Origin: Solenopsis invicta
Lineage: Eukaryota; Arthropoda; Insecta; Hymenoptera; Formicidae
NCBI RefSeq assembly: GCF_016802725.1
Contig: NC_052671.1
Span: forward strand, 16,077,231 to 16,141,230
Direction: 5' to 3'
DNA length: 64,000 bases
Made by a program: the position numbers and the translations under genes. Positions 22,761-34,793 of this stretch are shown here, one piece after another; position 1 is the first letter of the stretch; every line of letters begins with the position of its first letter. The notes beneath the pieces were generated by a model. That model was not told where the DNA came from, did not search any database, and saw nothing but the letters and a program-made list of their open reading frames with translations.

Positions 22761-23430
22761 GTGCAATAAGTAAAAAAATTGTGGGCAAATTTAAAGCAGT
22801 CTCAAAAAGATGCTTTAACTAAAGAAAAACAATCACGTTTGGCTATTGGTAGAGCATCGCAAGAACAAAAAGGCAAAAGTTGATCCCGACATCCTTAACA
22901 TTGCACTGCATTTGATAGAAACTGCTCCAGTATTATTTACAGTATTCTGACATACTTTGCAATACAAAATATCTTGTAAACTATTGATTGTTTGAATTAT
23001 TAGCTGATAACATGCGTATACGAATACGCGTGTATGTGATAATTATTGGGGGGGAGGGGTCTACTATAGCTTTTACGATTTTGTTATTATTTAACTTGAC
23101 ACTAAACCTGAAAAAGCTATAAACACTAGTGTTCCACATTTGTTAAAAAAAAATTTTTAAACAAATGTAATTGAGCATTTTCAAAAGCTGGACTAATTAT
23201 TCGCAAACACCGTAGCCAGCTAACTGATGAACCTGCCAAGTCATTGATATGTTTAAATTCATGGTATACGTCAAACTTGCATTCATTATAAGTTAAATAT
23301 TGTTAAACACTATTTAATTTATAATAATGAGTGCAAGTTTATTGAACAAGATTTGCATAATCAATTTCATGTAAAATTTTAACAAATATTTATATTCATA
23401 AACAAAACTATTTTGGTATTTTTTCGAACT
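22760..23430. other. AT-rich stretch with a small imperfect hairpin
   Basis: No gene. ACTTGCATTCATTATAAG (about 23,275) and its imperfect complement near 23,320-23,338 form a hairpin of about 65 bp, a probable MITE remnant. Confidence 0.35.
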
Positions 23431-23439
23431 ATTTTTAGC

Positions 23440-23600
23440 ATTCGCCAATCTCGTCGAGATCTCGTTGAGATTTGAGATTGAGTCGAGATCATATACGATA
23501 TTCTCAAAAATTCAAGATCGAGATGCATGTTTCGAGATTTTTCGAGATCGAAATCGAGATCACAGAAATCTCGTCTCGTCGCGTCTCATACGCACCTCTA
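23440..23600. repeat. GAGATC-rich low-complexity element end
   Basis: Repeated TCGAGATC/GAGATTGAG words run for about 120 bp and end in ACGCACCTCTA. Read backwards this is TAGAGGTGCGT, the kind of end seen in hAT elements. The element identity is uncertain. Confidence 0.3.
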
Positions 23601-25493
23601 CGCAGAAATGTTTGTCCTATCAGAGGATGAAGAAAAAAAAACAACATTTCTGCATGTATTGTAATACATTCCAATCTAAAATAGTTCGTAATCTTGAACA
23701 TAAAATTAAGTTATAAAGATAAGTACATAAAGATAAGTAAAAAATTCAAAAATTTAAACAATTACCGAAAGGTTATACGAAACAAAGAATAATTATAGAC
23801 ACAATCCGGAGACTCGAAGATTTTTATTTTAATGTAACACTATACGAAATAATGGCAAACTACTTGTAGAAAGGCGTTCTAATAAAATATTTAACAGATT
23901 ACCTTCTGATTACACCGTGTGTCCAAAATGCAAAGCATTTATATTAAAATGTACAAAAAAACATTACACTCGAAAATGCATTGGTACTAAAGATACTAGA
24001 GCGGTTTCGGTTCTAGGATGAACAATAATAGGCCGAATACATTCTAAAGCTAACAGTGTTTTAAGATTACATGTGTTTCCTGTTTTAAAAGAAGACATTA
24101 TATGTTTTATATGTTATGACAAATTAGTTATCGCATTTGGGAATCAGCAATGCAAAAAATATAAATCTTCAGAGTATCATGATGCAATGATCAGACAAAA
24201 ACTAAGAAGACTCGATCGCCTACTTAAATGAAAAATAAACACACTGAAATAACAGATTTTGCTTCAATTTATTTTCCACGGTACAGCAATTATTGTATTG
24301 AAACAATTAACACATTAGGTTTATCTTTATGCGGAAAATTTTATAAAATTCCATCTCTTGCATCATCTCTTGGAGAACTGATAAAAGAACTTGAAAAAAT
24401 TGTGATCAGTATATTAGAAGAAAAAATTATTAAAAAATTACTCGCTGAAAATTTCTTAAAAGTATTTTCTGAAGATTTTGCAACACATGTTACTAAAACG
24501 ATTGCTGAAACAATGAATCAAAATAAGAGACGTAAAAAAGTTGTTCTCCCTTCAAAATCAGATATTATCAAGCTTTATAATTTCTTACAAGATAAACGCT
24601 AAATAGCTTATAATTTTTTGAAAGAGTTTTCTTATGAATTTTGGTTTACACTTGCAAAAGCAACGTTGACGTCAGTGCAAGTATTCAATCATCGTAGAGC
24701 TGGAAAAATAGAAAAGACTTTTATTGAAGATTACAAAGCTTATAAAGGAATTATCGATCAAATGAAATGTATGAAGCACTTTCATCATAAGGCAAACAAA
24801 TAGCTAAAAGATATGTACGTTTCACATTAAGAGAAAAGCTGGACAAACTGTACCAATTCTATTGACAACAGAACTGAGATTGCTTTGACATGATTTTAAA
24901 GCAAAGAAAGACTGCGAAAGTTTCTTCAAAAAATCCGTATTTATTTGGGTTACCTTCTTTAGTAAGAAAATAAGCACAGATATCTCTTAGCATGTGATTT
25001 ATTACGACAATATGCAATAGAATGCGGTGCTAAAAATCCTGAAACTTTACGTGCAACTAAAGCGACAACTATTGCAACTATTGCGAAAACATATTGTGAC
25101 AATGTATATTTATTATAATTTATCAGAAAGTAAAGTGTTGTAAACTCTCTTGTGAACTTTATGGGACATGCACACAAAATACACTTAAATCATTACAGGC
25201 AACCTGTAATAGAAAAAGAAATTTTGGAGATATCTCGATATCTAGAAGCAGCACAAGGAGTTTACATGGATGATGATGACGATGATGATGTTGCAAATTC
25301 TGAATGTTCAGAAATGAATACAGATAACAACTTCAATTTTAATGAAAATGAAAATAATAAAATTGTATCCAACAAAAATGAAGATTTACAACAAAATAGT
25401 TTTGAAAGTATAAATAAAAATATTAAAGTTGAATATAAATATAATATAAATGAAAATATTATAATCCTAGATAAAGTTTTATATTCATTTTAA
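23600..25493 (+). pseudogene. Tyrosine-recombinase-like transposon protein, relic copy 2
   Basis: The protein can be followed in pieces across several frames: a C2H2-like start (HFCMYCNTFQSKIVRNLEHK, about 23,648), a second finger-like part (DYTVCPKCKAFILKCTKKHY, about 23,910), VSVLG/RIHSKANSVLRLHVFPVL (about 24,008-24,090), a helical middle (ORF 24,228-24,602), FSYEFWFTLAKATLTSVQVF (about 24,627), YLLACDLLRQYAIECGAK (about 24,980) and FMGHAHKIHLNHYRQP (about 25,158), ending in an Asp/Asn-rich tail. Zinc fingers at the N-terminus plus an R...GH...HY C-terminus suggest a tyrosine recombinase, possibly Crypton-like. Many frameshifts and stops make it dead. The family seems widespread as unnamed insect proteins (recollection only). 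Confidence 0.5.
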
Positions 25494-25654
25494 TGCATTC
25501 TTTCATGTTATGTACATGTGTAAATTTTCACGTTCTTTTTATAATGCAATACTGTTTTGAAAAAGGAAGTCTTTTGATCACTTTACGATTGATTACCAGT
25601 CATTCACAGCGCTAGAGCAGTAGAACTTGTGACACTGTCCGTTGTAAATGATTG

Positions 25655-25802
25655 CATTCAACAGAAAAAACCGCTTTGCAATTATTGTAAGATTCTTTAA
25701 TCTGATTGGTTTTTTCACCTTGTTCTGGTCGGTTCTAAATGTCTAAATCAATAATATTAAAGAATCTTACAACCGTTGCAAAGCTGCTTTTTCTGCTGAA
25801 TA
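25655..25802. repeat. Palindromic MITE
   Basis: TTGTAAGATTCTTTAATCTG and its complement AATATTAAAGAATCTTAC, with outer CAACAGAAAAA/TTTTTCTGCTGA and GCTTTGCAA/TTGCAAAGC pairs, form two arms of about 55-60 bp around a short centre. No coding capacity. Confidence 0.7.
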
Positions 25803-25999
25803 TGTATATGTATATCATAACAAAAAATTGTAAAAATAAAAAGAAGATCAAGAAAGCTATAAAGCATTAACTTTGATTTAAAATGTTTAAAATATATTTT
25901 CTGTCTTCATTTGCGTATTTTATTTCTTTCTTTTTAATTTTACCAAAATATTGTAATGCATTTAAAGTATTATAAATTATTGAATGTTAAGTAATTACG

Positions 26000-27037
26000 A
26001 CGTCTATCAAGCTAGCAGAACAAAGTTGTTAAAAAAGAAAAACAACAGCATGAGAATTAGGTGCTTTTTAGGTGCTAATTAAGTGCTCTATTTAAAAATT
26101 AGGTGCTCTTCTTATTTTCTGGAAATTTAAATTATAAGGTGTACTGCCAGCTTGACGTAAGCTAGCAGCACACCCAACGAATATCATTGAAGCAAGAGCC
26201 CAAAATAAATAAAAAGGGTTGAATTAGGTGCTTTTTAAGTACTTTCAAACGACAAAACTCGCGGTGACGTATCTCCACCCCTTCGCCCAAAAAACAGTCC
26301 TTAACAGTATTGGAATCAAGAGAAAAGTGCTATAAATAATTGAAATAAAAAACTAATTGATACACAGAAAATAAGTATAAATTAAGTGCTTTATAAATAT
26401 ACTAGCAGAGAATTAAGTGCTTCCCCCCTTAGGCGAAAATCCACCCCTGGGGCTGGTGACGCCAAGAGAGAAGTACTTTAAATAATAATACAAAAAATTT
26501 ATAAAATACGCATTAACTACACCTAAATTAGGTGCTTTTAAGATATACTATTCGCGAATTAAGTGCTTCCCCCCTTAGGCGAAAATCCAGCCCTGAGGTT
26601 GGTGACGCCAAGAGAGAAGTACTTTCAATAATGATACAAAAAACTTATAAAATACGCATTAACTACGCGTAAATTAGGTGCTTTTAAGATATGCTACTCG
26701 CGAATTAAGTGTTTCCTCCCTTAAGCGAAAATCCACCTCTGGGGCTGGTGACGCCAAGAGAGAAGTACTTTAAATAATAATAATAAAAAATTTATAAAAG
26801 ACGCATTAACTACGCGTAAATTAGGTGCTTTTAAGATATACTACTCGCGAGTTAAGTGCTCCCCCCCCCTTAGGTGAAAATCAACCACCACAGTAGGTTC
26901 TTCATACTAGCTTTCAAAATTAATATAAAAATGTTTTTGCCTGTAAAATCTCAAGTAATAAGATGTTTTAGAAGTCTATCACTGCCGAATTAAGGTATTT
27001 ATATATTATCTTACAAATTAAGTGTTTCAATCCTGAC
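26000..27037 (+). repeat. Left foldback arm with about 146-bp tandem units
   Basis: Unit boundaries (AATTAAGTGC or AGTTAAGTGC) fall at 26,411, 26,557, 26,703 and 26,850, spacing 146, 146 and 147. Each unit contains GGTGACGCCAAGAGAGAAG and ACGCATTAACTACGCG. The outer 400 bp are single-copy and the innermost 150 bp also pair with the other arm. Confidence 0.9.
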
Positions 27038-27089
27038 AATCAGCTAAAAGTTATTAACTTTTTAACTTTTTGTTTAACTTTTTAACTAG

Positions 27090-29251
27090 TTACTATCCGA
27101 GCCTGATAAAGAGGTATTAGAAATATCAGATAACAGTGGTGACTGTCAGCCTGAAAACGAATGTGTAGATTTTGAAAAGAATTCTCTACCAGCATGCCCT
27201 CTTTGCTCAAAAGGAAACGAACCTGGAGGCGCTCATACGTGCACGGTATGTATTAAAACTACATATGTAATATTGCTTAAAATGACAGTGTCACCTTCCA
27301 AAAACCTTATAACAAACAATATATAAGCATTGGAAAAACCAAGTATCATAAATAAAGAAATCAAATATAATAATTAGTATTACAAAGCCTGTATAGTTTT
27401 ATCTTTAAATTATTTTTTATTTTATATTATTTTTCATACAATACTTTAATTCATTCCTTAATTTACAAAAAAATTTTTGAGTAATTGGCTTGTTAGTCCA
27501 AAGAAATTGTCTCGTTAGTATGATATCAAAAGAAATATTCTCAAAATAAAATAAAATATGAGAGAATAAAATTACTTAAACCTCCAAAATATTTTGGCAG
27601 ATAAACGCAAATTGTTCACTGGTATTATACGTATTTTTAATGAAGTTAAAGTATTTTTTAATTAACCTAAATGTTTCATAATTATTACTGATGTAAAATC
27701 AGAGATCATTAAGATCAAAACATTATTGACATTTTTATTTGTATGTTCATAATATTTGTATCTTTATATAAAGTAATAACTAAAAACTTAGTATGAGGCA
27801 ATGTGAGGGACATCAGTTACATTAGTTTCATACTGGATTTTATGTACTCAATTCATTTAGTGTACAAATTTATATATATACTATGCCTATATAAGGTGAT
27901 AAAATGTAAGAATGATATATTTGTATTATATTTGACTATAGGTATGTGGAAAGCCTGTCCATGCATTGGATTTCTGTTCATTGCCTGTTGATGGTGAAAA
28001 TGAGGGCTATGGTCAGAAGCGTTTGTGCTTGCAATGCCATACTCAAGAAAATGTGAATGACATTATCGCCTCACAAGATTTTGAAGATTGGGGTGGTCAA
28101 ATTTCAGCTGCACAAAAACCAAATAAGCCGAAAGGTACATATCTGCAAAATAGTTATGCACAGAATGCACTTCTGTTGCATTCAAAATTTATAGACGTAC
28201 CCATTATAAAAAATGGCGGAGTTGTGCAGCTGAAAGGCGTAAAAAATAAGCAGGTGGTGATAACGTTGCAAAACACATGCAGTTTTGATAGCTTTTTCCA
28301 ACTGTTCTTGTGCGCATCATTTGATTATAAAAAATTCGCTGATGAACTTGCCAGTCATCAATGCAATAATTTCTTTAAAATGGTGATGTACGTGAACAAG
28401 AAAGGCATCAACAAATCAACATATAAGCAAAGGTGCGATATTCTATGTGAAATATTGGAAAAGACTGAACCAAAATTAGGCTGTTCGTCACTGTTGTGCA
28501 ATACAACAATTGGGCATATTAGTCGCCAAATTTTAAAGAATTACAACCCCACGTTTATAGAGCGAAATATATGTGATCAAATTTGCACCAATAAGCAACG
28601 CACATTCGCGGTACTATGTATACGATTGGCATCATTAATGCACAAATCTTTTAATGAGGAAATCGTAGAAGATATTTGCTTACATTCTCAAAGAAAATGT
28701 GAAACCGCAGGATGTGCTGGATTCGTGACAAAAGAACTAAGCTCACAAGGTAATAAATCATTAAATAGAAGTTAAAACATTATTATCAAAATGTGTGTAT
28801 CTGTAAATTCCACTAGTACTTTTATAATTCTATTAACACCAATCGATTTACTATTAAATTTTAACTAAAAGAACACATTGAATTGTACTTATTCCTATAA
28901 TAGAAAGTAGTTATTCATTTAAACTTAAAACCAATTTTTTTCACATATCTCGGCGAGTATATATTATTTGAAATATACAGCGATGAATTGGAGAATAGTG
29001 AAATATTGCTCAAAAGATTACCAACGACGTTATTGTTGTCAATAACAAATTATGAATACAAGTTCCATGGCATAGTGGCAATGAAATTGCCAGCAATTAC
29101 CACCCGCAGAAATAATGACGAAATTATAGGGCATTACACTGCCATATGTTACAGGCAAGGAACCTGGGTAGAATATGATGACACGGCCAAATCAACTAAA
29201 AAATTAAATAACCAAAAAAAAATTCTCTCCACATTTAATAATGTATGTTAA
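27090..29251 (+). pseudogene. Zinc finger plus USP-like (C19) peptidase-domain gene in MULE-FB
   Basis: Three exons can be traced. Exon 27,090-27,245 begins after AACTAG and ends at donor GTATGT; exon 27,942-28,749 begins after CTATAG and ends at donor GTAATA; the last exon starts at 28,953 by comparison with MULE-B. The joined frame gives a finger CPLCSKGN...HTC/VCGKPVHALDFC...CLQC, then LQNTCSFDSFFQLFL with the Cys box of ubiquitin-specific proteases, a Cys pair CETAGC, LLKRLPTTLLLSI, and GHYTAICYRQGTWVEYDD with the catalytic His and an acidic pair. USPs cleave ubiquitin from proteins; whether this one does is unknown. The base pair before 28,953 is CG where an acceptor AG is expected, so splicing is probably broken. 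The 5' part with transposase is absent. Confidence 0.6.
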
Positions 29252-29387
29252 AAATAAGATAAAGGATATTTAAAAATTTATCATTGCTTATTATAAAACC
29301 CTATATATTAAATCCCTGAAAATATTAATAAAGAATTAAACTGGCGTTCAGAACTTATCTAGATCAAGACATGAGATTTTCGACTCA

Positions 29388-30708
29388 AGATTGAAACACT
29401 TAATTTGTAAGATAATATATAAATACCTTAATTCGGAAGTGATAGACTTCTAAAACACCTTATTACTTGAGATTTTACAGGCGAAAACATTTTTATATTA
29501 ATTTTGAAAGCTAGTATGAAGAACCTACTGAGGCGGTTGATTTTCACCTAAGGGGGGGGGGAGCACTTAACTCGCGAGTAGTATATCTTAAAAGCACCTA
29601 ATTTACGCGTAGTTAATGCGTATTTTATAAATTTTTTGTATTATTATTAAGTACTTCTCTCTTGGCGTCACCAGCCCCAGGGGTGGATTTTTGCCTAAGG
29701 GGGGAAGCACTTAATTCGCGAGTAGTATATCTTAAAAGCACCTAATTTACGCGTAGTTAATGCGTATTTTATAAATTTTTTGTATTATTATTTAAAGTAC
29801 TTCTCACTTGGCGTCACCAGCCTCAGGGGTGGATTTTCGCTTAAGGGGGAAGCACTTAATTCGCGAGTAGTATATCTTAAAAGCACCTAATTTACGCGTA
29901 GTTAATGCGTATTTTATAAATTTTTTGTATTATTATTTAAAGTACTTCTTTCTTGGCGTCACCAGCCCCAGGGGTGGATTTTCGCCTAAGGGGGGGAGCA
30001 CTTAACTCGCGAGTAGTATATCTTAAAAGCACCTAATTTACGCGTAGTTAATGCGTATTTTATAAATTTTTTGTATTATTATTAAGTACTTCTCTCTTGG
30101 CGTCACCAGCCCCAGGGGTGGATTTTTGCCTAAGGGGGGAAGCACTTAATTCGCGAGTAGTATATCTTAAAAGCACCTGATTTACGCGTAGTTAATGCGT
30201 ATTTTATAAATTTTTTGTAATATTATTTAAAGTACTTCTCTCTTGGCGTCACCAGCCTCAGGGGTGGATTTTTGCCTAAGAGAGGGAGCACTTAATTCTC
30301 TGCTAGTATATTTATAAAGCATTTAATTTATACTTATTTTCTGTGTATCAATTAGTTTTTTATTTCAATTATTTATAGCACTTTTCTCTTGATTCCAATA
30401 CTGTTAAGGGCTGTTTTTGGGCGAAGGGGTGGAGATATGTCACCGCGAGTTTTGTCGTTTAAAAGCACCTAAAAAGCACCTAATTATTCAACCCTTTTTA
30501 TTTATTTTGGGCTCTTGCTTCAATGATATTCGGGTGTGCTGCTAGCTTACGTCAAGCTGGCAGTACAACCTTATAATTTAAATTTCCAGAAAATAAGAAG
30601 AGCACCTAATTTTTAAATAGAGCACCTAATTAACACCTAAAAAGCACCTAATTCTCATGCTGTTGTTTTTCATTTTTGACAACTTTGTTCTGCTAGCTTG
30701 ATAGACGT
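29388..30708 (-). repeat. Right foldback arm with about 146-bp tandem units
   Basis: Unit boundaries (GCACTTAACTCGCGAG or GCACTTAATTCGCGAG) fall at 29,563, 29,707, 29,852, 29,998, 30,142 and 30,288, spacing 144-146, giving five full units against three in the left arm. The outer part pairs with the left arm down to the terminal base. Confidence 0.9.
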
Positions 30709-30843
30709 GTAATTACGTATAATATAAATTTAAAAATACAATGTGAGGATCAGAAATGAAAACGTGCTTTTAAAATATGATTTATTGTAAAAGCAAACTT
30801 TATGTTCATATTAAGTATCTTAAATTCTTGCTTCAAACATCTC

Positions 30844-31872
30844 TAACAAGTAAACCTACGGAAGTGTCACTCTCCAATTTTTCTGAAATTTGGATATGTT
30901 ATAATACATAAAAAACTAAGGGACACGTATTTTTTTTAGCGGCGGAAAAACATATTTAGGGAGTAAAATAATTCCACCAAAATAGGAGGTAAAATGGAAA
31001 AATTGCGATATCTTTGAGATCAGTGAAGCGATCTTAACGATTTTTGGTATAAAAGTATTTTTTAATAGAAAACAAAAATCGGCCTAGGTATGTTAAAAGG
31101 GAAGTGAAAATTAAGGGGCCAACTACCCCTAAAGTGACCAATTTTTTGTTGCAAAAAATCAATTTTGATCTAATCAAAGTGAAATCTATTAAAACTTTAA
31201 AAAAAAAGCTAATTAAGAAACATGTATTTTTTGTTTATTTTATTTAAATATTTGGGGAATAAATAACCTCTATATTGCCGCGCTTGTTTGACATTGCGCG
31301 TGAAACACCATATTGAATTTTGAAAATTTTTTATTTCAGATTCGGATTCAGCGACTTCAAAACCAATATATTAAAAAGATCGAATAGTTTAAAAATATAG
31401 TTTCACAAGGTGTTTCATGCACAATGTCAAACGAGCGCGACAATATAGAAGTTATTTACCCCCAAAATATTTATATTAAAAAAAAAATACATTTTCCTTA
31501 ATTAGCTTTCCTTTGAAGAAAGTTTTAATAGATTTCATTTTGATTAGATCAAAACTGATTTTTTGCCGCACAAAATTGGTCACTTTATAGGTAGTTGGCC
31601 TCCTAATTTTCACTCCCCCTCCAACATACGTAAGCCGATTTTTGTCTTCTATCAAAAGTTATTTTCATACCAAAAATCATTAAGATCGCTTCACTGATCT
31701 CAAAAATATTGCAATTTTTTCATTTTACTCGCTATTTTAAGGGGATTGTTTCACCCCCTAAATGTTTTTCCGCCGCTAAAAAAAAATACATGTCCCTTAG
31801 TTTTTTATGTATTATAACATATCCAAATTTCAGAAAAATCGGAGAGTGACACTTCCGTAAGTATACTTGTTA
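30844..31872. repeat. 1.03-kb palindromic element
   Basis: TAACAAGTAAACCTACGGAAG at the left (only the first bases quoted) and CTTCCGTAAGTATACTTGTTA at the right start two arms of about 490 bp that remain complementary to near 31,340. Examples are CTCCAATTTTTCTGAAATTT / AAATTTCAGAAAAATCGGAG and GCGATCTTAACGATTTTTGG / CCAAAAATCATTAAGATCGC. Arm identity is roughly 85-90% by eye. No ORF. A snap-back, non-autonomous element. Confidence 0.8.
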
Positions 31873-32267
31873 ATCTTCCCCGTTCTCGTGGAAGTTTTCA
31901 TTGATCTTCACTATCACTCTAAAAAATAAATTTTTTAAATAAACTTGAAATAAATATTAAATAAAATTTGATCAAATGAAAATATTGTAAAAATATCCTA
32001 TGACTTTTTGTCCTTATCTCTGTTTGATTTTTATTTCCACTTGGTACTTTGTTTGATTCAAGTGCGTGCGTTTTGTTCGGATTTCAAGTCTGTTTGTGAT
32101 TTCAAGATATCTCCCTCGAAAGGCAAATTATTTGTTTTATCCGTTTGTTGTGTTTTAAATATTGTTTTCATTGATGTAATATTCCGTAAATTACACATTA
32201 TCATTTTTCTGCGCATAAAAAAATTAAATCAAATATCTACATTCTACCGAGCCATCCCCTTTTTATA

Positions 32268-32497
32268 CACTGAGAAAAAAAGTTGACTTAAAAAAATATT
32301 AATTTATTTAATCAAATGCGGCGGTCACGGGCTGTCAAGTAAACATTTGTTGATTCAAAGAAATGCGTGTTAAGATAAGTACAGATATTTATTCGAATTA
32401 TTACCGTGTATTTGACTCAAATAAATAATATTTGAATCAAATAATTCATAAACAACTAAACGCATTTAGTTCAGTTAACAACATTTTTTTCTCAATG
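32268..32497. repeat. CACTGAG MITE in left palindrome arm
   Basis: TA-flanked element with ends CACTGAGAAAAAAAG and CATTTTTTTCTCAATG. It is present at the mirror position in the other arm, so it entered before the inverted duplication formed or was copied by conversion. Confidence 0.7.
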
Positions 32498-34564
32498 TAC
32501 ATACGTATAGTCTGGCGAGGAACAGTCGTATAGAGAAACTTGACATTGAGGTATTTCCCGAGATTTTATGCGCGGTTCGATTCATGCTCGAAGCACTTAT
32601 TATTATTTTATCTTTATCATTCATTGGGCAAAAACAAGAATAAAATGATGCTAATAGCGCTTTGAACACGAATTAGACCGTAAGTCACTGGACTTACCTA
32701 ATACGCAAATATTTAAAACGTAACAGGTATAAACGTAATAAAATCCCAATCCCGTATAATGAAGTTGCTTAATAATACGATATATCGTAGATAACAACTT
32801 TGATCTTTAGATATCTTCGCAGGGCTATTAGTTTTGCGAGAAAAAAAAGAAAACACAAACAAAGTATAAATTTGTTAGGTAAAGAAATTATGAAAAGAAA
32901 AATAATAAACTTGGAAAACACTAAAACGATAAAAATTCTTTAACGATTCACCAGAAACAGCCACTTCCACACGGAGATGTAAGTGTATCTCGATTCTCGC
33001 GTGATCTCTCGCGGCACACTTTGACTCACTTTAACTCGGGCTCTTAACTTCCACGAGGTCGAAACTGATCAAAACCAAACTCAAAATGGCGATTGAAAAA
33101 ATTGCATCACGCCGTAAAGGGCTTCGCACATGAAATGCATAACAGAGCGTAAGCGTAGCATAAGGCCTCTAGACCATTGGGAATCTTATGTAAATCAATG
33201 GCGATTTTATGCTGCATGCTGGTCCATTGCACATAATGATGGGAGGGCATTAAAGGTCTAAGGATAAGGACAAAAAAATATGCAAACTATATTGCATATT
33301 TTAAAAGCGCGTTCCCACTTTTGATCCTTTCGTTGTAAAAATAAACGAGTTATGTTAATTAAGTAACTTTCCATTTCTGTTGCAAGTTACAAATTTTATG
33401 TTTTTATAATTTCAAAAAAATTCTTTAAGTTTAATGTAATAAGTATAATGTTGCTTTATTTCATTTACTAAAAAATGCTCCTACTATTATTTTATATATT
33501 AACAGTACTATATAATATTGTTCATGTAATCTAATAAAATGTTATAAATAAATAATCTTCCATTCATAAAAATATGATTTTTCATATTTATCACAAAAAT
33601 AAACTCATTAAAAATTTGATCAACTTATATATAAAAATACATAATTGTGTCTAATTATGTAGACATATTATATAAAAATATGTATAATGTGATCTATTTA
33701 GATAGAATCATTTTTTTTGTCCTTATCCTTAGAACCTTAAGGGCCCCGCACCATTATGTGCGATAGATCAGCATCCAGCATAAAGTCGCCATTGATTTAC
33801 ATAAGATTCCCATTAGTCCAGAGGCCTTATGCTACGCTTACGTTCTGTTAGGAATTTCATGTGCGAAGCCCTTTACGGCGTAATGCAATTTTTTCAATCG
33901 CCATTTTGAGTTTAGTTTCGACATGTTTCGACCTCGTGGAAGTTAAGAGCCTGAGTCAAAGCGAGTCAAAGTGTGCCATGAGAGATCACGCGAGAATCGA
34001 GATACACGTACATCTCCGCGTGGAAGCTACTTCTGGTGAGTCGTTGAAGAATTTTTATCGTTTTAGCCTTTTTCCAAGTTTATTATTTTTCTTTTCATGA
34101 TTTCTTTAACAAATTTATACTTTGTATCTTGTATGCTTTGTTTTCGCATAAAAATTATTTAAATGTAGCAGTTTTATAGCACTTACGTATTTATTAAAAT
34201 TTGTTTGTGTTCTGTTTTCTCGTTTTCTTGCAAAACTAATAGCCCTGCGAAGATACCTAAAGATCAAAGTTGTTATCTATGATATATCGTATTATCAAGC
34301 AACTTATACGGGATTAGGATTTTATTACCTTATACCTGCTACGTTTTAAACATTTGCGTATTAGGTAAGTCCAGTGACTTACAGTCCAATTCGTGTTCAA
34401 AGCGCTATTAGCATCATTTTATTCTTGTTTTTGCCCAATGAATGATAAAGATAAAATAATAATAAGCGTTTCGAGCATGAATCGAACCGTACATAAAATC
34501 TCGGGAAATACCTCAATGTCAAGTTTCTCTACACGACTATTCCTCGCCAGGCTATACGTATGTA

Positions 34565-34793
34565 CATTGAGAAAAAATGTTGTTAACTGAACTAAATGCG
34601 TTTAGTTGTTTATGAATTATTTGATTCAAATACTATTTATTTGAGTCAAATACACGGTAATAATTCGAATAAATATCTATACTTATCTCAACACGCATTT
34701 CTTTGAATCAACAAATGTTTACTTGACAGCCCGTGACCGCCGCATTTAATTGAATAAATTAATATTTTTTTAAGTCAACTTTTTTTCTCAGTG
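34565..34793. repeat. CACTGAG MITE in right palindrome arm
   Basis: Mirror copy of the MITE at 32,268-32,497: CATTGAGAAAAAATG ... CTTTTTTTCTCAGTG, flanked by TA on both sides. Confidence 0.7.

Larger units (their letters stand above)
26000..30708 (+). mobile_element. Foldback MULE-like element (MULE-FB)
   Basis: Perfect 9-bp target duplication GTAATTACG at 25,991-25,999 and 30,709-30,717. The ends are inverted: ACGTCTATCAAGCTAGC / GCTAGCTTGATAGACGT. Left arm 26,000-27,037 and right arm 29,388-30,708 are inverted copies made largely of tandem units of about 146 bp, 3 full units at left and 5 at right. Tandem-repeat arms plus a 9-bp duplication are the description of the Drosophila FB-NOF foldback element, a MULE relative. 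The 2.3-kb centre carries a spliced gene with a zinc finger and a USP-like domain but no transposase, so the element would depend on a relative for movement. Confidence 0.85.

Noticed and set aside
26411..26860. Regular 146-bp repeats considered as CRISPR or satellite array
   Set aside because: Units are contiguous with no spacers and recur inverted in the other arm, so they are foldback-arm repeats of a transposon.
32008..32286. 92-codon frame conserved in both arms of the giant palindrome (with 34,775-35,050)
   Set aside because: Both arms are copies of the same DNA, so the shared frame is not independent evidence of selection; it also runs into the CACTGAG MITE.
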